Positions 43,696 through 53,600 of a stretch of 64,000 nt of DNA are shown in pieces (the first letter of the stretch is position 1; each line of letters opens with the position of its first letter). The translations under genes were made by a program, and so were the position numbers. The notes beneath the pieces were generated by a model. That model searched no databases and had not been told where the DNA came from. It saw nothing but the letters and a program-made list of their open reading frames with translations. The DNA comes from JBBSDP01 sp038240605 (GTDB lineage Bacteria; Planctomycetota; Phycisphaerae; Tepidisphaerales; Tepidisphaeraceae). The stretch is taken from NCBI GenBank assembly GCA_038240605.1, contig JBBSDP010000012.1:39547-103546 (forward strand). The letters run 5' to 3'.

Positions 43696-43855
43696 CGGGG
43701 GTTCTCCAATGGCGCGGGGCACGTGTCGGATCGGTCGAACCAACAGTTATCACAATCCTAGCGAGAAACGCCGGAAACGTAACAAGCGGTTTGCATGGAA
43801 GTTTTCGGCCCTGTCATCGAACAGTGAAAACAGATACGGGTATGAAAGTGGACTC

Positions 43856-45871
43856 ATGAAGTTGGACTTCTTTTGGTTCAGATCGCCTGAAGTTGATCGC
43901 AGACGCTTGCGCGCCCCACTCGTTGAGCGGCTCGAGGCGCGGCAGTTCCTCTCCGCCACGACCAGCACGGTCGCGCCCGCCGCCGCCGCGTCGAGCGTGC
44001 AAGGCTTCACGCCGGCACAGATTGCCCATGCCTACGGGTTCGATCAAATCACCTTCGCCAATGGGACGGTCAAAGGGAGCGGCGCCGGGCAGACGATCGC
44101 GATCATCGATGCCTTCAACGCCCCCAACATCGTTGCCGACCTGGGCGTCTTCGATCAGCAGTTCGGTCTCAGCGCGCCACCAAGCTTTCATATCGTCAAC
44201 CAAAATGGCGGCAGCAGTCTGCCGGCCACCGACCGCGGCTGGGCCGGAGAGATCTCGCTGGACATCGAGTGGGCTCATGCCGTGGCCCCTCAGGCCAACC
44301 TTCTGCTCGTCGAGGCCAACTCCGCCAGCACCGCCGACCTGATCGCAGCGGTGAACACGGCGCGCCATACGCCGGGCGTCTCCGCGGTCACCATGAGCTG
44401 GGGCGGCAGTGAATTCGTCAACTACGGCGGCGGTGAATCACAGAGCCAGCTCAATTATGACCCGATCTTCACCACGCCCGCTGGCCATACCGGCATCACG
44501 TTCGTCGCCTCGGCGGGCGATAGCGGCATTTCCAACGGCGTGCAGTGGCCAGCCAGCTCGCCCAACGTCGTCTCCGTCGGTGGGACTTCGCTACAGGTAC
44601 AGGACGCATCGGGAACATATTCATCGGAAGGCCCCTGGCGCGGCTCACAAAACGGCACGAGCGGCGGGTTCAGCCAGGTTGAAACCGAGCCCACCTACCA
44701 GCAGGGCGCGCAGCAAAGCGGCTCCCGCAGCGTCCCCGATGTCGGCTACAACGCCGACCCGAACACCGGCGTTGCGGTTTACGATTCGCTGGCCGACAGC
44801 ACCGGCGCGAAGGGGTGGCTGGTGGTCGGCGGCACCAGCGCCGGCGCGCCGCAGTGGGCCGCGCTGATCGCCATCGCCGATCAGGGCCGCGCCCTGGCCG
44901 GCAAGGGAACGCTGAACGGCACCACCGATACACTGCCCGATCTGTACGGAGTCTACAGCCCCCCGGGAACCGCCGGCTATTCCACTTACACCTCCGTCTT
45001 CCATGACATCGGCAACGATGGGTATGGCTACACGACCGGCCTGGGCTCGCCGCAGGCGGCCGCCGTCGTCGCGACGCTCGGCGCCGCCAACACCGCCACG
45101 CCGACGCCGACGCCGACGCCGACCCCAACTCCGACGCCAACCCCCACGCCTTCACCGATCACCGCGGTCTTCACGCAAACGCCCCCATCGGCCGTCATTG
45201 GCGGCGCCGCCGGGTCGATCAAGCTGCGCCTGACCAATACGGACTCGACGCGATTCGTCGGCCCGGTCACGGTCCAGCTCTTCGCCTCGACCGACTCAAG
45301 CGTTTCCAATGCCGATGCGACGATCACCACGTTGACGCTCAACAACGTCCGGCTCAACGCGGGGGCATCGAAAGTGGTGACGCTCAAGTTCACCTATCCG
45401 ACCGGCCTGTCTAAAGGGAACTACGAGCTGCTCGCGACCGCGAACCCCTCCAACACCGACACCGCACCATCGGAAGCGATCGCGCCCGCGAGCATCCTGG
45501 TCGCGCCGCCCACGGTCGATCTCTCCACGACCTTCGCCAACGGCAATCCGATCGCCGTCCACCCCGGGCACGGCGGGAACGCTGTCGTAACGATCACTAA
45601 CACTGGCAACGTCACCGCCACGGGTACGGTCAACCTGAACCTGCTGGCTTCAGCTGACCAGACGCTGGACGTTTCCGACCAGGTTCTCGCGAGCATCACG
45701 GGCCGTAAAATCAGCCTCCGCGCCGGACGCTCGATCACGCTGCGCGTCCACTTCGTCGCTCCCGCCGACCGCGCCGCCGGCGCGTACAGCCTCATCGCCT
45801 CCACCAGCGCATCCATCAATCCGGCCGACGCCAATTCGAGCAATGACGTCGCCGTGGTCGCAACGGGCTGA
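43856..45871 (+). CDS. Secreted sedolisin-like (S53) serine protease with C-terminal CARDB-like domains
   Basis: 671 residues from ATG 43856. The N-terminus has the planctomycete export-associated motif VERLEARQFLSA (24-35). The peptidase domain (about 50-400) has the S53 residues: Glu132 and Asp136 in AGEISLDIEWAHA, Asp222 in SAGDSG and nucleophile Ser328 in VGGTSAGAPQWAA. A Thr-Pro repeat linker (about 408-427) leads to two CARDB-like beta domains (NxSxVSNADATI, ADQTLDVSDQVLASI). Unlike kumamolisins it lacks a large activation prodomain, so maturation may differ. It is monocistronic. Confidence 0.88.
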   Translation: MKLDFFWFRSPEVDRRRLRAPLVERLEARQFLSATTSTVAPAAAASSVQGFTPAQIAHAYGFDQITFANGTVKGSGAGQTIAIIDAFNAPNIVADLGVFDQQFGLSAPPSFHIVNQNGGSSLPATDRGWAGEISLDIEWAHAVAPQANLLLVEANSASTADLIAAVNTARHTPGVSAVTMSWGGSEFVNYGGGESQSQLNYDPIFTTPAGHTGITFVASAGDSGISNGVQWPASSPNVVSVGGTSLQVQDASGTYSSEGPWRGSQNGTSGGFSQVETEPTYQQGAQQSGSRSVPDVGYNADPNTGVAVYDSLADSTGAKGWLVVGGTSAGAPQWAALIAIADQGRALAGKGTLNGTTDTLPDLYGVYSPPGTAGYSTYTSVFHDIGNDGYGYTTGLGSPQAAAVVATLGAANTATPTPTPTPTPTPTPTPTPSPITAVFTQTPPSAVIGGAAGSIKLRLTNTDSTRFVGPVTVQLFASTDSSVSNADATITTLTLNNVRLNAGASKVVTLKFTYPTGLSKGNYELLATANPSNTDTAPSEAIAPASILVAPPTVDLSTTFANGNPIAVHPGHGGNAVVTITNTGNVTATGTVNLNLLASADQTLDVSDQVLASITGRKISLRAGRSITLRVHFVAPADRAAGAYSLIASTSASINPADANSSNDVAVVATG

Positions 45872-46093
45872 TGCGTCATTTACGTCGTTCATGGGTTGCA
45901 CCGCTAGTCCTTATCATTTCTTCACAAGTCCGCGTTCTATTTAATCAGGGCCATCCGATCGTGTCGTTTCTAACACCGATAACGAGAAAAATCTTGACGG
46001 CTCATATCGTCTCATTATGATTCCTGCGCTGTGGTTCCCGTCCAATAGTTAACTGCCGAACAGTTAAGGTCGAATTAGTCTAGGGTGAACTGA

Positions 46094-48880
46094 ATGCGCG
46101 CCAAGAAGAATTCGTCACGACGCTTCCCTGTCGTTTCCGCCGCCCACCGAGCAACCCGCAACGCCGCGCGGGCCGTCGTGGACACACTCGAGCAGCGCTG
46201 CATGCTGTCGCTGACGATCACCCCCACGTTCGACAGCTCGATCAACAACGACGTCAACGCGGCCACGATCAAGTCGACGATCAACACGGCCATCCAAAAC
46301 TACGCCAATGCCTTTTCCAATAACGTCACCGCTGCGATCACGTTCAAAGAGGTCACAACGGGATTGGGCTCCAGCTCGACCGCCCAGACGGCCGTCTCCT
46401 ACAGCGCGTATCGCGCCGCCCTGGTATCGCACTCGTCCAGCAGCGATGACGCCACCGCCCTGGCGCACCTCGCGTCCGGCACGAACAACCCGACCAACGG
46501 CAGCAGCTCGATCGCCCTAGCGCTCCCGCTCGCCCGCGCGCTGGGGTTCAACGCGGCCACCCCGAACGACGGCACGGTAAGCATCAACACCTCGATCTGT
46601 AACCTGACGCGCACCAACATCAACAACAGCAAGTTCGACCTGCTCGCCGTCGCCGAGCACGAGATCGACGAAGTGCTCGGGATCGGTTCGGTCCTTAGTG
46701 GCCTGAGTAATGGCGCCCCCTCGCCTACCGGCGCGGTCGCCCCCGAAGACCTCTTCCGTTACGACTCGGCTGGCGTGCGCAGCTTCACGACCAGTTCGAC
46801 CGCGACGGCCTTCTTCTCCCTCGACGGCACGACCGACCTCGCGCAGTTCAACCAGGATGCAACGGGAGACTTCAACGATTGGTTCAGCAAGGGCGCGCAT
46901 ACGGCGCGGGTGCAGGATGCGTTTGCCACCGCCGGTGCAACCCCGGACTTGGGCGTCGAGCTGGTCGCGCTCGACGCGATCGGCTGGACGCGCGCCGCGA
47001 CGACGCATCAGGCCCCCGTCGCCAGCAACGACACCGTTTCGACCAATGAGAACACGGCGGTCCTGATCAACGAACTTTCCAACGACACCGCATCCGGCGG
47101 CGCCGCGATCGATCCGACCACCGTCAAGATCGGCACTGCCGCCGCCCACGGCACGACCAGCATCGACCCCGTCACCGGGAAAATTACCTACACGCCGGCC
47201 AGCAATTATTTTGGCCCGGACAGCTTCACCTACACCGTCAAGGACAGCACCGGCGCAACGTCGAACGGCGCGACCGTCAGCATCACGGTGAACCAGGTCG
47301 TCGTTCACCAGGCCCCGGTCGCCAGCAACGACACCGTCTCGACCAATGAGAACACCGCCGTCCTGATCAACGAACTCTCGAACGACACCGCTTCGGGCGG
47401 CGCGACGATCGACGCGAGCTCCGTCAAGATCGGAACCGCCCCCACCCATGGCTCGACGAGTATCGACCCGACGACGGGCAAGATCACCTACACGCCGGCA
47501 AACAATTACACCGGTCCGGACAGCTTCGCGTACACGGTCAAGGACAGCACCGGCGCGACCTCGAACGTCGCGACGGTGTCGATTACGGTGAACCCGGTTG
47601 TCGTCCACTTGGCGCCGGTGGCCGCTGACGATGCCGCGACCACCGCCCAGAACACGGCTGTCCTGATCAATGAACTCTCTAACGACACTGCGTCGGGCGG
47701 CGCGACGATTGATCCAACCACGGTCAAGATCGGTACTGCCGCGGGTCACGGCTCAACCAGCATTGACCCCGCCACGGGCAAGATCGCCTACACGCCCGCC
47801 GCGAATTACACCGGCCCCGACAGCTTCACCTACACGGTCAAGGACAGCACCGGGGCGACGTCCAACGTCGCCACGGTGTCGATCACCGTGACGTCCGGCG
47901 TCACGCATCAGGCGCCTGTCGCCGCCGACGACACCGCGACTACCAACGAAAACACCGCGGTCCTGATCGATGAACTGTCGAACGACTCCGCCTCCGGCGG
48001 CGCAACGATCGACGCGACGTCGGTAAAGATCGGCACCGCCGCCGCCCACGGCACGACCAGCATCGATCTCGTGACCGGCAAAATCACCTACACCCCGGCC
48101 AGCAACTACAACGGTCCCGACAGCTTCACCTACACCGTCAAGGACAGCACCGGTGCGACTTCCAACATCGCAACGGTCGCGATCACCGTGAAGCCGGTCG
48201 TGGTGAACGGCGGACCGCCGGTCGCACATGATGACACTGCGAAGACCACCGAGAACGCCCCGGTCTCGATCGACGAGCTGGCGAACGATGCCGTCGGCGC
48301 CGGCGCATCGCTCGACCCTGCTTCCGTGAAGATCGCCGCCGCCGCCGCGCACGGGACAACGTCTATCGATCCGACCACCGGCAAGATCACCTATACCCCG
48401 GCGGCAGGTTACGTGGGTCCCGATAGCTTTACCTACACCGTGAGCGACAATCTCGGCGCGACGTCGAACGCCGCCACTGTGTCGATCGCGGTGGGCGAGG
48501 GGAATGGCCCCAGCCCGACCCCAGGCGAGCGCGAACATCACCTCATCGCCCATGACCGTGGAATCCGCGCCCGGGCGGGCGTCGCGATCACGACACCCGT
48601 CGTCGCGGTCTTCTTTGACTTAGACCACGACCCGATCGGGAACTTCATGGCGACGGTGGATTATGGCGACGGAACCATCGTCACTGGCGTCGTCCACGCT
48701 TCGGGCGGACGCTTCTTCGTGACCGGCCCCTCCCACACCTACGCGGACGCCGGGCGATACAAGCTTGTCGTCACCCTCACCGACACCGACGGCACCTCGG
48801 CGACAACGAAGTCCAAGGCGATCATCCGTTCCGCGCCCCACGAAAAGCATCCGATGATCAAGACGGAGCACCGCGCCTGA
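46094..48880 (+). CDS. Large exported metalloprotease-like protein with five tandem Ig-like repeats and a PKD-like domain
   Basis: 928 residues from ATG 46094. An N-terminal VVDTLEQRCMLSL (28-40) matches the same motif as in the neighbouring protease. Residues 41-300 resemble NF038122-type exported metalloproteases, with AVAEHEIDEVLGIGS at 186-200. The expected HExxH reads HEIDE, so the second His is Glu. Residues 305-804 are five nearly identical repeats of 100 residues (PDSFTYTVKDSTGATSN in each), of the cadherin/Big_9-like adhesin type. A PKD-like domain follows (VDYGDGTIVTG). Adhesion at the cell surface is likely; whether the protease part is active is uncertain. Confidence 0.82.
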   Translation: MRAKKNSSRRFPVVSAAHRATRNAARAVVDTLEQRCMLSLTITPTFDSSINNDVNAATIKSTINTAIQNYANAFSNNVTAAITFKEVTTGLGSSSTAQTAVSYSAYRAALVSHSSSSDDATALAHLASGTNNPTNGSSSIALALPLARALGFNAATPNDGTVSINTSICNLTRTNINNSKFDLLAVAEHEIDEVLGIGSVLSGLSNGAPSPTGAVAPEDLFRYDSAGVRSFTTSSTATAFFSLDGTTDLAQFNQDATGDFNDWFSKGAHTARVQDAFATAGATPDLGVELVALDAIGWTRAATTHQAPVASNDTVSTNENTAVLINELSNDTASGGAAIDPTTVKIGTAAAHGTTSIDPVTGKITYTPASNYFGPDSFTYTVKDSTGATSNGATVSITVNQVVVHQAPVASNDTVSTNENTAVLINELSNDTASGGATIDASSVKIGTAPTHGSTSIDPTTGKITYTPANNYTGPDSFAYTVKDSTGATSNVATVSITVNPVVVHLAPVAADDAATTAQNTAVLINELSNDTASGGATIDPTTVKIGTAAGHGSTSIDPATGKIAYTPAANYTGPDSFTYTVKDSTGATSNVATVSITVTSGVTHQAPVAADDTATTNENTAVLIDELSNDSASGGATIDATSVKIGTAAAHGTTSIDLVTGKITYTPASNYNGPDSFTYTVKDSTGATSNIATVAITVKPVVVNGGPPVAHDDTAKTTENAPVSIDELANDAVGAGASLDPASVKIAAAAAHGTTSIDPTTGKITYTPAAGYVGPDSFTYTVSDNLGATSNAATVSIAVGEGNGPSPTPGEREHHLIAHDRGIRARAGVAITTPVVAVFFDLDHDPIGNFMATVDYGDGTIVTGVVHASGGRFFVTGPSHTYADAGRYKLVVTLTDTDGTSATTKSKAIIRSAPHEKHPMIKTEHRA
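47006..48505 (+). repeat. Five tandem 300-bp coding repeats
   Basis: Repeat units begin at about 47006, 47306, 47606, 47906 and 48206, all in frame. Units 1-4 are highly similar at the protein level, and units 1, 2 and 3 also share long DNA stretches; unit 5 is the most diverged. The constant 300-bp period suggests expansion by unequal recombination, so repeat number may vary between strains. Confidence 0.9.
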
Positions 48881-49075
48881 CCGGCCGCTGGAGCCATCCA
48901 TCATCTCTCGAGCGCTGTCCGCGGGCGGTGAGACCGCTTTCGATCTTTGCTAAAACTTACCGCTTAGCGCATCGGACCAACACAATCGAGCCCTACCGTT
49001 CCCGCCTGTCTTCTGGAGGGGAGAGGCGCGCGCGAAACGCGCGCCTTGGAACGTCGGGGGGATATTGGAGGAACG

Positions 49076-49882
49076 ATGAGTCACAGCGGCCAGAGCCCAA
49101 CCCACACACCGGCGACGATCGACGGGATGTCCAGTGAGATCGACCGCCTCCAGCGACGCGTGGAGGACCTCCGTCGCGTTCAGGCGGCATCGCGCTGGAC
49201 GACCCTCGTCCTGCTCCTGATCATCGTCGCGGAGTTCGCAGTGTTCGTGTTCACGACGCGGCAGAAGGTCGTCGCGAACTTTAATGACGCGGACATCAAG
49301 AAAGCCATCAATGAGCGCCTCCCGAGGCTGACGCCGCAGGTGCGCGACCGTCTCGTCAAGGTCGCCCAGAACGCGCTGCCGGTCTACCGCGACCAGGCGA
49401 TGGCGCGCCTCAAGGCCACGGGCCCCGGCGTGGCCCGAGATGCCCTCGATCGCCTCCAGAAGCTGCCCCAGCAGGACGGGCAGGAGATGGCCAGGCGACT
49501 GGAGACGTCGTTCGAACATGTCCTGACCAAACTTGATCCCGAGATCCGCGGTACGTTTCCCACGCTCAACAACGAGCAGAAGACGCGGCTGATCCATGAG
49601 GCGTTCATGCAGAACGTCCAGAAGCAAAACGAAGCCGTCGCGGCTCACATCACGCAGATCTACGCCGGCGAGCTGGCGCGCGTGAAGGACGCACTCGACA
49701 AGTTTGACCTACCGAAGGAAGCCGGCGGCAAGAACGTCGCGGCGCGCGAGCGTGAGTTCCTGCACACCCTCGTCGACGTGATGATGGACAGCGGAATGAA
49801 ATTTGATATCGGCGGCACGCCGGCCCCGGCCGCGGAGCAGCCCGCGGCCGCAGTGCAGCCCCAGGCCAGCGCTAAGCGGTAA
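49076..49882 (+). CDS. Single-pass membrane protein with a long helical extracytoplasmic domain
   Basis: 268 residues from ATG 49076, with an excellent GGAGGAACG site. A Lys/Arg-containing coiled-coil start (IDRLQRRVEDLRRVQAA) precedes one membrane helix (about 42-62, WTTLVLLLIIVAEFAVFVF). The remainder is helical, rich in charged residues and Gln (MSSEIDRLQRR; LQKLPQQDGQEMARRL), and ends Pro/Ala-rich. No known domain. The gene that follows at 49922 has the same plan and spacing, and the two look like a duplicated pair. No homologue of known function comes to mind. Confidence 0.68.
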   Translation: MSHSGQSPTHTPATIDGMSSEIDRLQRRVEDLRRVQAASRWTTLVLLLIIVAEFAVFVFTTRQKVVANFNDADIKKAINERLPRLTPQVRDRLVKVAQNALPVYRDQAMARLKATGPGVARDALDRLQKLPQQDGQEMARRLETSFEHVLTKLDPEIRGTFPTLNNEQKTRLIHEAFMQNVQKQNEAVAAHITQIYAGELARVKDALDKFDLPKEAGGKNVAAREREFLHTLVDVMMDSGMKFDIGGTPAPAAEQPAAAVQPQASAKR

Positions 49883-49921
49883 CTCGCTCGCTACTCCGAC
49901 CCACGAAAAGAGGACGCCCCC

Positions 49922-50632
49922 ATGACGCTATCAGCACCCGAAATGCAGACCCCGGCGATCAAGCTCGATCAACTTGACGCGAAGATCGAAACGATCGTCG
50001 CCGCGGCGCGGCGACGCAACTTCTTCACCGTGCTGCTCGCGATCATCAGCACCCTGCTGATCGGCGGCTGGCTGTATTATGCCCACCGGCAATTCGCGAC
50101 CCAGGTCACGCCGGATCTCGCTGCGACGTTTGGCGAAAAATACCTTCAGGAGTATTTGCCTACCGCCAGCGAACAAGCCGAAGTCTCGCTGAAGGAACAA
50201 GCGCCGAGCGTCGTGGGCGAAGGTGAAAAGCAACTCAAGGCCTTCCCGGCGCAGATGGAAGCCCAATTCCACGAGCGGGCACGGCGCGAAATGGACGCGC
50301 GAACGCCGGAGTTGGAAGATCGACTGTTGCTCACCCTCAAGTCCGGCCTGGCTGAAGCCCGGTCCAAAGCCGAACAGGGCGAAGGCAAGGACGATGAGTC
50401 GCGCTTCCGCGTCATGCTCGAAATGCTCGCCGATACCTACGGCAAGGAAACGATTAAGACCGCCAATGAATATCATGCGCAGTACGCGCGAGCCTCCGGC
50501 GACGTGATCGGGGGCCTCGCTGCCCTGGCCGAAGCAAAATCGCTGACGCCCGAACAGACGCGCCAGCGCAACCTCGTTCGCGATTTCCTCATCCTCGCGA
50601 AGGAATCCGATGTTCCGGCCGCGGTGCAGTGA
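49922..50632 (+). CDS. Single-pass membrane protein, partner/paralogue of 49076-49882
   Basis: 236 residues from ATG 49922, with an AAAGAGG site upstream. A short cytoplasmic part (LDQLDAKIETIVAAARRRN) leads to one membrane helix (about 34-53, FFTVLLAIISTLLIGGWLYYA). A helical, charged extracytoplasmic domain follows (FGEKYLQEYLPTASEQAEVSL, cited to 20 residues at most here as FGEKYLQEYL). It resembles the preceding protein in layout and length and lies 39 bp after it, so they form a two-gene operon. Both may form a hetero-oligomer. Function unknown. Confidence 0.65.
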   Translation: MTLSAPEMQTPAIKLDQLDAKIETIVAAARRRNFFTVLLAIISTLLIGGWLYYAHRQFATQVTPDLAATFGEKYLQEYLPTASEQAEVSLKEQAPSVVGEGEKQLKAFPAQMEAQFHERARREMDARTPELEDRLLLTLKSGLAEARSKAEQGEGKDDESRFRVMLEMLADTYGKETIKTANEYHAQYARASGDVIGGLAALAEAKSLTPEQTRQRNLVRDFLILAKESDVPAAVQ

Positions 50633-50660
50633 TCCAATCAGAAAGCCAAATCCATGCGCA

Positions 50661-53600
50661 TTACCCTGCCTCCGCGCGCACGCCATCGATCGCGATCGCG
50701 TTGCCGTCCGACAGCGGGACATGCTCGCCCAGCACGGTGAGGTGCATCGTGTGCTTGCCGACGGACGGAAATTCCTTTCGGTAAACGCCGACACCCCAGA
50801 TGTCGTCGGCGCTGAAGGTGTCGAACGTGGTCGCGGGGACGGCATCGTCAAATTGGACTGAGGCCTTGCCGCCGTGCGGTCCAAGCTTGCAGACGATCAC
50901 GATGTGTTTGCCTTCGAACTGAAGGTCCGCCGTGTCGCCTTTGGTATTGGATTCGGAAATCGTGCCGGCGTCGGCGGGCTGAAGGTGGTTCGCCCGCTTC
51001 CAGTTCCCAGTGAGGCGCAACCCGGGGCCGGCGTCATCGAAGATGACCGCCGGGCTTCCCGCGGCCGGCGTACTTGCCGCGCTGACGGAAGCGTTACCGG
51101 CGCCGTCCACCGTGCGAAGCGCGTACGTCGCGTGGACATCCGCGCCGGCGGAGTGGTCGAAGTAGTACATGCCTTTCGCCACCTTGTCGATCGCGATGCC
51201 GTTGCGGGAAACCTCGTAATACGAAACCCAGGTGTCATCCGCGCCGGCGTCCCAGGTCAGCTCGACGCCGGGGTAACCCAGGTTCTCCGCCGCGCTCACG
51301 CGCAGGTTGGAGGGGGGCGTCGGCGGTTGCTTGTCCAGCTTGCTGCCGGGGTGCAGGGGAAGGTTCAGGTAGATCAACTCACCGGGCAGCATCTTCTTGA
51401 GCACCACGCCCGCTCGCATCAGATCTTCTCCGGTCCGCTCTTCCAGGAAATCGCTCTCCTGATAAGAGACGGCGTACTTGTCGCCCGGCAGCAGTCCCTT
51501 CGGCCGAATCGCCACCGATCCGGCGGCAGTCCGCTTGGGGATGATGATACCGCGATGCCCGTCGGCGCTCATGCGCTGGAAGTACATCGTCGGGTCGTCG
51601 CCTTCGATTGAAGGTCGGAAGACGTGGACGCCTCGCCCTACCACGCCCTTCGCCAGCAGATAGTGGTAGATGTCGTTGAGCAGGCGAATGCCTTCGAGCT
51701 TATCGGCGTCCCAGGTGTCGCCGGTCGTGTCATAGTTCATGGTGAGCAGGCCGCGCCACGTGGCCTTGTCGTACGCGTCGGGGTTGTAGATGTCGGGGAT
51801 GTCGCTGGTCTTGTCGGGCGGGAACAGGAGTGCCGCGTAGTAATTCCGCACCGGACCGACGGCTCCGTCGCTGAAGGAAAGCGTTGACGCGTATCGCACG
51901 TAGTCGTAGCCCGCATAGTTGCCGCCGCCGTTCACCGCCTGGAACGCGCAGCCGGGGTGCTGAGTGAGGAAGTTGCGCAGGATCTCTCGGAACGCGGCGT
52001 CCTGTTTGAGGAGCGGCGTGTCGTCGCCATTTCGCTGGGCGGTGAAGAAGCTGTCGTTGCGCCATTCGAAATCGCCCCAGCGCTTCACGAACTCCTCGAG
52101 CTGTCCCTGGATAAACGCAGCCACTTCCGACCGCGAGAGGTCCAGCGCGTTGTCGCTGGGATTGGGAAGCACCCAGTCCGGGTGGGCGCGCGCTACCTTC
52201 GAGTTTCGATCCACCGTGTAGAGAAATGCGTAGATGAGCTGCCCCATCCCGTACTTGCGCAGGTAGGCGCCGGTGGTGCGAAAGTCCGGGCCGTTCCAGT
52301 CACCGGCGACGTCCCACCAGCCCCAGTCGCGGTGATAGACGTCAACGCCGGTGTAACGCATGTAGTCGGCAGTCCGGAAGATCTTTCGGAAGAGGCTGTC
52401 CATGTCGGGCTTACCTCCGGTCCAGGCTACGCCTGGCTTCCCCCACCCCGTGCCGCGCATCCAGAACCCCAGCGTGCGCAGCGCGGGGAACCAGTTGTCG
52501 TTCTTCGTCCCGCCGTCGCGCGTGTAATCCCAGAGGTAGCGGTACTGCCAGTCGAGCAGTTCATTGCCGGCGTTGTCCAGGTCATCGTGAAAGAGTCCGA
52601 CGAAACCTTTGGGCGTGTTGATCGACTCACCCGGCGCGAGCGTCGCGTGAAAGCCGGCAACTTCAAGGTGCGCGGCGACCGCGCCATTGGCGGCGGCCTC
52701 GAAACCGCTGGCCCAGTGCCCGAAATAATCGAAACCGATGAATACGCCCTGCTTCGTCTCTTTCGAGTAGAGCGCATACCAGGGCGCGTAGCTGGAGGAT
52801 CCCGGCTTCATTCCCCGGCTGCTGCCGCCGCCGCCAGAGTCCGCGTGATTGCCGGTATTGCAGGCGGATCCGGTGATTTGAACCGTTCCCGCGTGCGGCG
52901 CGGTCCAGACGCGAACCGCGTCCTGGTTCACATCGGGGTGCTGGCTGTTCGCATCCACGAACGGCGTGTGCGTCGCGTTGTCCTTCGCCTTTCGCCAGTT
53001 CTGAATCGGGCCGGGGTAATAGACCAGGTCGATGAATTTGCCATCTTCGAGATACTGATATCGCCACCCGTTCTTTCCCTGTTGATCCGAGAACTCTTTA
53101 CTCGCTGAGTGCGCCTCGCCCCTGGCATCGCCATCGGTGTAGGTAATCGTCGGGTCAAATGCCGTCGTGTCCCAGCCGATGTTCCCATGCATGTTGACGC
53201 GGAAGATCAGCCGGTCTCCAGCGGCAACGGTTGCCGATACGTCGAACGGCGTGGTCACGGCCGCGTTGGGCAGATATTCCCACGCTTTGTTCGCATTGGC
53301 AGGCGGCCAGATTTGACGGTCGTTGAGTTGAACACGTGCATCAACCCCATCGCCCGGCCCAGACGAAACGCCGGTCGCGGGGGCGGCAGGAAAGGGATCG
53401 AAGGAGTCGAATTCCCGCGTTTTACCCACTTTCAGCGATTCGGTCTTCAGAAGCCAGGAACCGGGAACGTTCTCCGCCCCGCTCATCCAGTTAAACTGGA
53501 GCGAGCCGAGTTCGCCGGGAGCGACGGTCGTGCGGAGGAACTGCGGATCCGACACCACGAGCGGAGCGGCGCCGGCGTTCCGCACATCAAGCCATTCGCG

